64,000 nucleotides of DNA, from the NCBI GenBank assembly GCA_025175895.1, contig CM046001.1, positions 25,988,314 through 26,052,313 on the forward strand, given 5' to 3'. This DNA is from Wurfbainia villosa. Taxonomy: Eukaryota > Streptophyta > Magnoliopsida > Zingiberales > Zingiberaceae. A program made the position numbers and the translations under genes. A model generated the notes under the pieces. The model ran no database searches, was not told the origin of the DNA, and saw only the letters and a program-made list of their open reading frames with translations. This document shows positions 55,229-64,000 of the stretch, piece by piece (position 1 is the first letter of the stretch; every line of letters starts with the position of its first letter).

Positions 55229-57146
55229 ATCTCCCCCTTTTTTATGTTTGACAAAAACACATATCTTTGAGTTAGAACACTAACTCAAATCTCTTTACCA
55301 ATTATCCCATATTGATAATTTCACTTTCTCCCCAATTCTCCGAATTGACAATTGATAACCTCAATTGATAACACTCTCCAAAACATTCTCCCCCAAAACA
55401 TTCTCCCCCTTTTTGATTAACATCAAAAAGGTTCTCTCCATGGAGGTCAATGTCTCATGTCTCAATGAGATCTTATAATCTTCCCCTTAGTCCAAAAATA
55501 CCTAGGATGCCTACCATCTTCCTAGTGATAAGTCCCATATCACTCAAGAGAGGCAATCCTATACACTCTCCCAATTTCCAAATTGGGTATCTCAAAATCC
55601 CATTTTCCCCCTCATGAGAAAAAAATATCATCTATCATCCCTTGATGGATACCTCCCCCTAAAGGCTTGCTCTCCCTTAACCATTGCACCAACAATGTCC
55701 TTGGGAAGTCCCTAAGCCAATAGGAACTTTAAACTATCAAAATTAAGGCCTAAAGTTCAACATTGAACATTTCCTCACCTTAAAATTGATACAAACCCTA
55801 AACAACTCTCCTAATCCATATCCAATATATTTTCACCCTTTCTAATGTTTCCCAAAGCATATCCTAGGGTTAGGAGTGGTGAGGGAACCTTACCATAGCT
55901 GAAATAAGGTTAAACATCCTTATTTTACCTGAAATCAGCATAAGCAGTCGAGTCCTTCAGAAATCAATCAACTGTCGTGTCAATCAGTCGACTGCCACCA
56001 AGAGCAGTCGACTGATAACTGAAATTTCTGAATTTTAATTATCAGAAACAGATTTTGGGAATTCATAAATAATTATACGTAATTCAAAAAATCATGAAAA
56101 TTCATACATATAATACTTATGACCAATACAATGGGTGAAAAATATTTAAAAATTATTTTACTCATAAAATAGTGAAATGGACACAAAGTTCAAAACCATT
56201 GAAATTTTCAATGTTTTGGCTCTACTTTGCATCAACTTCATCAATGGTGATTGCTATAAAAAGATAGACTTCACCAAGATTTTCTAAAATGATTTTAAAA
56301 TATTTTTGAAAACCTATATTGGATCATGTTCCTTGGGCTCAATGTACATCACTTGTACACAAGTTTTTCCAATGATCTATCTTTAGTTAAAGATGAGTTT
56401 TAGTTCATCTAGATGCAAAAACTATGCACCTTGAACTTAACTCATATCCTAGCATCTCACAAATATCTAGGGTATATGAAAACACATACAAGTCAATTTA
56501 GATGTGAGATGTAGGTTTCATTCTCCAAATCTAGGGTTTCATGGATTTTTCTAAGACAACCCTACTTGATTCCCTTATAAATGGGACTTCAAGTCATGCC
56601 AAAGTCCATAACTCAATTTTAATCAATTTAAATGCATGAATGATTATGGCATTAATGATGGTATAAATAAACACATGCTCATAATCATGATGTCATGGCA
56701 TAAGATGAAATCTAAGAACACATGACATTAATCTTTAATCCTGAACATGATCATGACATATTAAATAATTAAAAATAAATATGATGTCATGGCATGTTAT
56801 ATGGCAAACAAAGCATGGCAAATAAAAAGTATAGGTATAAGAATATCTAAATTTTAATATTAGTTGTCATTTGATATAATTAAGTATATTTTGCCATATT
56901 ATCACTTTTCTCCCTAGTGTGCTAAAAACCCAAAATGGCACAATATGACTTCTAAACCTAAATTGTGCCAATTTAATTGATTTTTCATAATCTCAAAAAT
57001 GTATGGCACATCCTAAAATATTTTAGGATCATAAGATCAAATCTATTTCCAAGGTATTCATAACCTTGAAAATAACCTAAAGTGTCACCTTTACCATGGT
57101 TGAGTTAACTACCCATCCAATCAAGATTGGCACATCATAAAACCAT
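55229..57146 (-). other. H polypurine tract and 3' noncoding region
   Basis: AAAAAGGGGGAGAT on the minus strand abuts the LTR. The rest aligns with element 2 and has no frame. Exact CAGTCGACTG copies sit at about 55985 and 56005, outside the LTR. Confidence 0.8.
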
Positions 57147-57702
57147 CTAGCGTGAATCAATCACGCTCTTAGGAACCCAAAACCTATTTGAGCTCCTAGG
57201 GTTTACTAGGTATTCCTTAGGGGTAACCTCCCTAGATACCTTCCTAATGACCCTTCTAGGCTTGTTAGGCTTGGTCATTTGGGTTTTGCCATGGTTAACT
57301 CTAGGGGTGACTCCCCTTGTAACCTTCTTAGTGGCTTCCCTAGGTTTCTTCGAAACCCTAGCCACTAGGCACATACCTTGGTCAACCTTAGGGATGACTT
57401 CCCTATTGACTTTAGTCTTCCTAGACCTAGTTTGTGTTCCATAATCAAATGGAACACTATGAAAAGCCACCTTAGGCTTAGGTTTGTGACCCAAACCTTT
57501 CTTGCCCTTGGTTGACTCTTGTCTCTTAGGCCCTAGGTGTTGACTCTTGGGCCTAGACCCTTGACTTTGACCATTTGACTCTTTTATTTAGTTATGCATA
57601 ATCTTAAGGTTCTCAAGTTTCTCAAGCCTTGACCTCAAGGCTTGATTTTCAACCTCTAATTGCCCAATTTTAAAATTTTGATTTAATCCTTGGGCATGGT
57701 TT
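57147..57702 (-). pseudogene. H gag, C-terminal part
   Basis: The frame 57494-57147 (GHKPKPKVAFHSVPFDYGT, ending PKEYLVNPRSSNRFWVPK) is clearly related to the end of element 2 Gag. It extends by WVPKSVIDSR beyond the point where element 2 stops, restoring the WVPK motif seen in element 1, C and F. A stop interrupts the upstream part near 57587. F cuts the gene at 57702. Confidence 0.88.
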
Positions 57703-58201
57703 TGTTGGTGCAGTAGGCACCTAAGTCGAACCTGAGTTTTGATTATAGCAAACGATACAAAATTAAGCTCATATTGTTATCTCACGAGCTAAATCGAGTG
57801 TGCCGAAAAGTGTCAACGCTGGAGTTGAAGGCTAGCGACACCGGGAGGAAGCCACCGTGGTTGGGCGACACTCAAGTGATTTCGAAGGAAGCTGAAGGAA
57901 TCGAGTGGAAGGCTAGAAGCGAAAGTCCCTCTACCTCAAGTTTTGTGATTTTTTGTATTCGTTCAACTCCTACCTCCAACGAGGAGGAGTTCGTTTAGTA
58001 TTTTACCCTCTATGCGTGGTCAAGGACCACAAGGGCCTTGGAGTAGTAGCCGAAGGCTACGAACCAAGTAAAAAATCTACTTGTCTCTTTTAGTTTTCAT
58101 TTATCTTTCCGTTGCGTTTAATTGTCTACTCAACGAACAATTTCGAACGAAAAGTTTTTATCGCTATTCACCCCCCCTCTAGCGATCCGCTCGATCCAAC
58201 A
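57703..58201 (+). repeat. F 5' LTR (short, internally deleted)
   Basis: It starts TGTTGGTGCAGTAGGCAC and ends GATCCAACA, 499 bp. E, of the same family, is 1055 bp. F jumps from AGGCTAGAAGCGAAAG near 57925 directly to sequence that in E lies about 550 bp further on, losing the palindromes and TATA box. Confidence 0.9.
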
Positions 58202-58203
58202 AT

Positions 58204-58220
58204 TGGTATCAGAGTTGGGG
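58204..58220 (+). other. F primer binding site
   Basis: TGGTATCAGAGTTGGGG lies two bases after the LTR. It is tRNA-Met type. Confidence 0.92.
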
Positions 58221-58418
58221 GTGCTAAGATTTGGTGAAACCACCAATCTAGTTTTTTTTACAGATTTTTTTTTCTTTTTTTTCTGTTTATTTCTAATTTA
58301 TTTCATTCATTTAGTTTTTCTCCAGCACTATTAATCCAAGACGCGAGTCTTGGTACATTTCGATTGTTTGTATTGTTGTTAGGTTTTTCATCTTCATTCT
58401 CTTGTTTCTTTTGTATCA

Positions 58419-59993
58419 ATGGCCCATCTCGAGGGTTTTAGCACCGTCCGACCTCCGTTTTACAATGGATATGACTTCCGTTATTGGAAGGGTCGGATGG
58501 AATGCTTTCTTAAAACCCAAATCGAGATGTGGATCATAATCCAAACGGGATTCAAACTTCCAACTAACGAAGTGGGTGAATCTTTGGATTATGACCAATG
58601 GACCAATGCTAAAAAAAGACAAGTCGAAGACGACACCAAGGCAACTTAAATCCTCCAATGCAGCTTATCCAAGGAGGAGCTTAATCGCGTCAGCCCCTTT
58701 ATCAGTGCAAAGGATCTTTGGACAAAACTAGTGGAGCTACACAAAGGGACCTATGAAGCCAAGGTATGTAAGCGCGATCTTTTATTTAATAAATTATATA
58801 ATCTAAAAATGCAGGAACACGAAACGATACTATAACTTCATGCTCACGTTCAAGACATAGTCAATAACCTACATGCGATCGGGCAAAACGTCGAAAATCA
58901 CGATCTTATTAGGTATGTTCTTAACTCTTTTCCTAGGACTACCTTGTGGGCATCCATGGTCGATGCCTACAAGGTCTCCAAGGATCTTTCAAAACTTAGG
59001 TTAGATGAGTTATTTTCCGATTTTGAACTTCATGAGCAGTCTAACATGGAACCCGAGAAGGGTATAGCACTTTTTGCAGGTTCAAGGAAGAAAACCGCGA
59101 GCAAGCCACCCCCAAAGGAAGAAGAAGATGAGTCCGATTTGGAGGTCGACCTGGAAATGGTGGCCGAACTAGTCAACCTAGTTCGGAGGATAGTCAAGGA
59201 CCGAAAGCGAACCGTCACTCGACCCAATGAAGGTAAGCCTAAAAGTTCTAATATTAGTTGTTACGAGTGCAACAGGTTTGGACATATCAAGTCCGAATGC
59301 CCGAAGCTCAAGAGCAAAGCACCGAAACACAAAAATGCACTCAACGCTACGTGGGAAGAAGCGTCCGAGGAAGAATATGATGATCGCATCCTCATGGCTA
59401 AACCGGTTGAATTAGAGACGGAATCAGAATCGGAACACGAGTCTGAAACCGTAGACGAATCGGACTGCGAAGTGCTATTCAAGACAAGCCACAGATAAGC
59501 ATCCGATTCAAAAGATACACTCAAGGTAAGTCGATCCCTTATTAGTACACTTTATAGTGCAATTATTTTCTTAACTAAGAAATTAGCTAAGTTTGAGTCC
59601 AAGGTCGAGACACTGGTTGAGGAAGTTAAACTCCTCAAACACGAGGTCTCCCTAACCTCTTCGACTAGTCGAGTTCGAGAGGAGGACTCAACTCGGGTTG
59701 AAAAGCTCGAAGTTGAGAACTCACTCTTGAAGAGTCAAGTCGAAGATCTTAGGAACACGTTGGAAAGGTTCACTTTGGGATCCAAAGGACTTAACCTCTT
59801 ACTTGGATCTCAAAGGACCGTGTACAACAAGGCCGGACTAGGGTTTAGCTCAAATACGACCAACAAGTCGTATATGTCGATTGTAAGTCGACATAAAAAA
59901 CGTGTCCAAGCATGGGTCCCTAAGAGTATTTTGATTTCAAACTTAGGGTCGAACCAGTACTGGGTTCCCAAGGACCAAATCCATTATATGTAG
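58419..59993 (+). pseudogene. F gag
   Basis: The ATG at 58419 (MAHLEGFSTVRPPFYNGYDF) begins a copia capsid related to C. Stops occur at about 58647 and 58833. The region 58944-59498 is open: LWASMVDAYKVSKDL, then the zinc knuckle CYECNRFGHIKSEC near 59260 and an acidic tail. After a break near 59498 the frame 59727-59993 carries LLLGSQRTVYNKAGLGF and the WVPK ... YWVPKDQIHYM end. The segment 59500-59726 shows coiled-coil-like heptads (VETLVEEVKLLKHEV). Confidence 0.92.
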
Positions 59994-60453
59994 AGACCGA
60001 ACTGATTCAACGGTCCAAGGGGAGCCAATACAAAAATTGTTTGTGTTTTAACTTAGAAATTGCATGCTTAGGTTAGTTATTTATTTTTCTTTTTAGAACG
60101 GTTAGATAGGACTATAACTCATCAATACTTGGTAATATAGTACCAGGACACGGCGAGATGATAGTACGCTAGGAAAGCGGGGTCTTGTGTATTTGGGCTA
60201 CATAAGGCGTATCTAGTTCGGTGCACTTGACCGAGCGGAACTAGCTGAAGCTACCTCATCGTATCCTAGACTAGTTAGACCAGGAAGTGATCTTAGGTAA
60301 GTCAAGTTTCTATTTTCTTGAAAATGGCTTTGTCTAAGGAAGTGGTCGTTGTTCGGATCAAAGAAGGCCTCTATGCCTCGCCACGACCTAGAAGCCATGA
60401 TCTTGAAAAGGTGACTTGATGAGCCTAAGATCAAATCCGAATCTAACGCAAGG
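59994..60453 (+). other. F gag-pol spacer
   Basis: No frame and no domain are recognised between the Gag stop and the start of the protease region. It may hold decayed coding sequence. Confidence 0.5.
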
Positions 60454-62259
60454 TTGACAAGTGTTCAAATCATTAAATTTAAATCAAGTAAAATCGGACG
60501 TCATCTCACAAGAACATATAGGGTTAACATGTTTGATCATGTAGACATGGGTGAGATGATTAAGGTTAATAATCTTCAACCAATCTTTAATAAATCCAAT
60601 ATCCGAACCAACTACTTTGCATATAGGATCAATGGATGTTGGAAAGTGGTTGCTCCCGACACATAACCGGAGATCAACTCATGTTTTCTAAGCTTCAATT
60701 CAAACAACAAGGATCGGTAGCCTTCAGAAACAACGACAAGCTCAAAATCATCGGATCAGGTGATATTGAGCTCAACTCTAACATTATTATTCAAAATGTC
60801 TTATTGGTAGAAAATTTTCAATATAATTTACTTAGTGTAAGCTAATTGTGTGATAATAATTATAAGGTCATATTTCTAGAAAATGAATGCGTAATTAATA
60901 CAAATGAAATTTCTAAAATAATCCTTAAGGGAACCAGAAATAATAATATTTATACTATTAATTTAACTAACTCCTCAACCAAGTGTCTTATGACACGGCA
61001 AAAGGAATCATGGTTGTGGCACCGATGACTCTGTCACTCACACACAAGACTCATCTACAAGATGAGTCAGAGTGACTTAGTCAGAGGTTTACCTAACCTC
61101 AATAACTTGGATAATAAAATATGTAATACTTGTCAACAAGGTAAACAATCTAGGACACAACATAAATTAACTAATCAAGAATGAACCAAAAGTGTTCTTG
61201 AGCTCCTACACATGGATCTATTTGATTCACACGGAGCTAAGTCACTTAATGGGAGTAAATTCTGCTTAGTAATAATTGATGACTATTCTAGATTTACTTG
61301 GGTTAGGTTCATTAAACACAAAAGTGATACCCTAGATCAATTAATCAATCTATTTAAACTAATAGAAAATCAACAAAACCTTAAAATCAAAAGACTTAGA
61401 ACTGATCATGGTGGTGAATTCGAGAACCACAGGTTTACAGAATTCTATAACCTAAATGGATACCATCATGAGTTCTCTTGCCCTAGAACCCCACAACAGA
61501 ATGGCCTAGTAGAACATAAAAATAGAACCCTACAAGAAGCAGCTAGGACAATGTTAAATGAGTATAACCTACCCGATAGGTTTTAGACGGAAGCCGTAAG
61601 TACGGCATGCTATATCCAAAATAGGATCCTTATGGTAAAGAGGCACCTTAAGACCTCATACGAGATTTATCACGATAAAATACCTAACATCAAGTACTTT
61701 AGGGTATTTAGGTGTAAGGTACATATCCTAAACAGTAAGGATTACCTAGGGAAATTTACATCCAAAACTTCGATCGGAATCTTTCTAGGATACTCGACTA
61801 CAAGTAGAGCTTATAGAGTATATAACCATGACACCCTTAGAGTCGAAGAGACTATCAATGTAGTGTTTGATGAAGGACACGAACCTACAAAACCCCCAGC
61901 AACCCCAATTAGCGAGCTGATTCATACCACACTCAACTCCGATCCGAAGATCAAGTCTAGTATTAATCCTAACCTAAGTCAACCAAGTCATTCTATCGAC
62001 CAAGTGATAGATGACTCTAACAAAACAAGGACTCAAACGAGTCATCCTATTGACCAAGTGGTAGATGATCCAAACCCAAATCAAACTAGGACTCAAACGA
62101 ATCATCCTATCGACCAAGTAATAGGTGATCAAAGCCTAGGAGTTTGAACTAGAGCCTCATACAGAAACCTTAGTCAAATCTCCTTGATTTCCAAAATTGA
62201 ACCCAAAACTATTGACCAAGCTCTTCTTGATCCCGATTGGATTATTGCAATGCAAGAAG
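60454..62259 (+). pseudogene. F protease, integrase and first RT codons
   Basis: A short stretch around the protease active site is missing: ESGCSRHITGD follows GCW-type sequence without the expected DSG box, near 60640. Integrase shows SWLWHR, a damaged HHCC finger (CNTCQQGKQ), LHMDLFDSHG, VIIDDYSRFTWV, RTDHGGEFEN and PRTPQQNGLVEHKNR, so the three acidic residues are present. Stops lie near 60843, 61026, 61184 and 61584. The linker carries three tandem HPIDQV units (61990-62140). The frame enters RT at LLDPDWIIAMQE and is cut by element I. Confidence 0.9.
61990..62140 (+). repeat. Tandem repeat in F integrase-RT linker
   Basis: Three units of about 51-60 bp encode SHSIDQVIDD, SHPIDQVVDD and NHPIDQVIGD, separated by TRTQT. 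C has a single HPLDQVVG at this position. Confidence 0.85.
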
Positions 62260-64000
62260 TGTCGGAATGTATACTGAAAGCCTAGCTCTTTTTGTATGAA
62301 CATTTTTATTTTGAAATAAGAATCACATGATCATTGTTTGCACTTTATATTTATTATATTTATGCATATTGTCTAATATTTTACATTGTAGATAACATGG
62401 TGCTTGGTGTGGCACAGAAGATCATGTTATCAGTCTCTTGTAGAATATAAGTAGAGGCTCACAACCAAGATGGTTTTAGACAAACCATTGGCATGGTTGT
62501 AGTGTAGCTTGGTATTGTTTTATCTTGAACATAGAGTTACACTAGTACACTTAGGTGTATTGAGCATGACCGACATAGAGGTGATTCAATTTATTGCTGA
62601 CTACATAATTGAATCGGACCTCGGATATTATGTTGTACATGCTCTTAATCCCGATATAATAACGGGCACATGTACTTAGTATTTATTTCTTTGATTTACC
62701 AAAGGGTGAGATTTAGATGGATTAAATCAATATGCCTGGTAAGTTGGGAAATGATATTATTTACATGGTGTGACGTTGATTATAGGAGGAAACCGTGTCC
62801 TATATATAGGTTGATGATGTCCCCTTGAGGAGCTCATAAGGTTCATCATGTAAACCCTGCAGGTTGACTTAGTCAACATGATGATAAGGTTGAGTGGTAC
62901 TACTCGAGGAGTTAGATGTTAATTAATTGATGGTCAGTAAATCAATTAATTGATGGACATTCGATATCTTAAACACGGAGAGATGGATGTAAAAATAATA
63001 TATGGAGCCCATATTATCATATGGAGGTTAGTGAGGTAATTCAATGGTGATCCTCTAGTGGAATGGAACATCATTGATGGATCAAGTTTGTGTGGTTCCG
63101 ATCCATCGGGTGGCAAAGATCCAACTCCTCCTCATTGTCCCTATTGTAGCCTATTAACACCTCATGAAGCCTAGATCCAATGATGGAAAACAAAACTCTA
63201 GATCCGATGGTGGAGATTAAATCCCTAGATCCGACGGTGGAGATTAAATCCCTAGATCCGACGGTTGGGATGAAACCCTAGATCCGATGATTGGGATGAA
63301 ACCCTAGATCCGACGATTGGGATGAAACCCTAGATCCGACGGTTGAGATTAAATCCCTAGAACCAATGGAGGAGATTAAACCAAGGCCTAAACCTAACTC
63401 TATATATATGGGCTTAGGCTTGGGCGGCAAAGAGGATGAAAAAAAAGGAGAAAAACCTAATTGAGATAAGGTGGCTTGGGCGGCAAGAAATAGGAGGAGG
63501 TTAGGGTTAGGGTTTGTTCCATGGTGTTGGGCGGCAACAAGGAGAAGGGAGCTTCTTCTTCTTGTTCCCAATGGTGGCCGCCACCCTTCTTCCTCCTTCC
63601 TCTTTGGTTTGGCCGGTGCCCAAGCTTCTCCCCTTGATCTATGGCTTGTGGTGGATGAGATGAGGGTTGCTTCCCATGGGCAGCAAGAAATAGGAGGAGG
63701 CTAGGGTTAAGGTTTGGTTGTTGGTGTTGGTCGGCAAAAAGGAGAGGGAGATTCTTCTTCATTTTCCTTTGATGGCTGGCCCCTCTACATTCTTCCCTCT
63801 ACCTTGGCCAAAGCTCAATCTATTCTACTTCCCTTCATCCTTAGTCGGAAATTAAGGGGAGCCTAGTTTAGGGTTTGGGCGACAACAAGGAGAAGGGGTG
63901 TTTTCTTTCTTCTTCTCCAAGTGTTGGTCGGTGCCCATGCCCTTGTTGTTTCTCCTTTGGTTGGTTTCCATACTCCATTTTATCTTCCTTTGCCGGCGGC
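62260..64000 (+). repeat. I: LTR of a D-family copia element (partial)
   Basis: It starts TGTCGGAATGTATACTGAAA and follows the D LTRs. The probable left target duplication is AGAAG (62255-62259). A TATATATA box lies at 63401-63409. From 63460 on the sequence has repeated GGGCGGCAA/AGGAGAAGG blocks like those in D LTRs, but in larger number. The end is beyond the window. Confidence 0.9.
63175..63390 (+). repeat. 27-bp tandem array in I LTR
   Basis: About eight units of the D-type repeat occur, in two subtypes: one ending GGAGATTAAATCCCTA and one ending GGGATGAAACCCTA. The array ends just before the TATATATA box. Confidence 0.88.

Larger units (their letters stand above)
10323..64000 (+). mobile_element. 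A: Ty1/copia (Tork-like), host of all later insertions; 3' end beyond window
   Basis: The visible parts are: LTR 10323-12034, primer site 12037-12050, leader 25478-25660 and 45946-46811, gag 46812-47322 and 48383-48546. They are separated by element 2, element C, solo LTR E and element G. Joined, these pieces follow element D from its LTR through its gag. The right half of A is not in the window, because G and what is nested in it fill the rest. A is older than everything it contains. Confidence 0.88.
48547..64000 (+). mobile_element. G: gag-only element of the element 1 family, interrupted by H; 3' part beyond window
   Basis: LTR 48547-49866, primer site 49869-49884, gag pseudogene 49929-51605 and 3' noncoding 51606-52102 match element 1 read in reverse. 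H then splits it at ACATATT, where element 1 continues uninterrupted. The 3' LTR of G is outside the window. Confidence 0.9.
52103..64000 (-). mobile_element. H: gag-only element of the element 2 family, interrupted by F; 5' part beyond window
   Basis: The left (3') LTR is 52103-55228 with solo LTR K inside. The interior 55229-57702 matches element 2 (polypurine tract, 3' noncoding region, C-terminal half of gag) before F interrupts it. The start TGTAGAGGAAATGTTGACC is set by comparing G with element 1 at the junction. The 5' LTR is not in the window. Confidence 0.87.
57703..64000 (+). mobile_element. F: Ty1/copia (SIRE/Maximus-like), interrupted by I; 3' part beyond window
   Basis: LTR 57703-58201, primer site 58204, gag, protease/integrase and the first codons of RT (DPDWIIAMQE) are on the plus strand; element I then interrupts. 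The integrase-before-RT order and the WVPK Gag end place it with C. The left target duplication would be GGTTT (57698-57702); the partner is outside the window. Confidence 0.9.

Noticed and set aside
63260..63345. Telomere-like AAACCCTAG repeats
   Set aside because: They are spaced by 27 bp within the I LTR array and arise from GGGATGAAACCCTA units; there is no 7-bp tandem telomeric run.

Overview
The window is nuclear plant DNA made almost entirely of nested LTR retrotransposons. I found no host gene, rRNA or tRNA gene, or CRISPR array. The evidence is LTR pairs with TG...CA ends, tRNA-Met-type primer sites (TGGTATCAGAG), purine-rich polypurine tracts, 5-bp target duplications, and gag/pol frames of the Ty1/copia (SIRE/Maximus-like and Tork-like) and Ty3/gypsy chromovirus (Tekay/Del-like) groups. 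A repeat-rich angiosperm is likely. Species cannot be read from the sequence.

Layout. (1) 1-8447: gypsy element R1 on the minus strand; its left LTR is cut by the window edge. It is inserted in an LTR remnant (8448-8660). Behind that lie a fossil gypsy reverse transcriptase (8661-9040), a second LTR remnant (9041-9779) and unassigned DNA (9780-10322). (2) From 10323: element A, a Tork-like copia on the plus strand that hosts everything else. Five insertions interrupt it. Element 2 (12051-25472) carries element 1 (13786-19270) and a solo LTR (22626-24456). Element C (25661-45940) carries element D (29219-41226), which carries solo LTR J (32720-35943). Solo LTR E is at 47323-48377. Element G starts at 48547 and is the outer shell of H (from 52103), which holds solo LTR K (52401-54091) and element F (from 57703); F is interrupted by element I (from 62260). 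The path A>G>H>F>I is five levels deep. Eight insertions have both 5-bp duplications visible and identical.

How the parts relate. C, D and F are decayed autonomous copia elements with gag, protease, integrase and, where visible, RT/RNase H. A is seen only as far as gag. Elements 1/G and 2/H belong to two gag-only families: LTRs, primer site, a gag frame, then a stop where protease should begin, a noncoding 3' stretch and a polypurine tract. The gag frames of copies 1 (570 aa) and 2 (517 aa) are open, while every visible autonomous copy has stops or frameshifts. This fits non-autonomous elements that keep making Gag and borrow polymerase in trans, probably from SIRE-like relatives such as C or F.

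The most unusual signal is an array of the perfect palindrome CAGTCGACTG just upstream of the TATA box in LTRs of families 1/G, 2/H and C. Within LTR pairs, individual sites are exchanged for CGATCG-type palindromes. Other points of interest are two unrelated solo LTRs inserted at the identical gag nucleotide of two related elements, a Gag lacking half of its capsid region, and a variable 27-bp tandem array in D-family LTRs.
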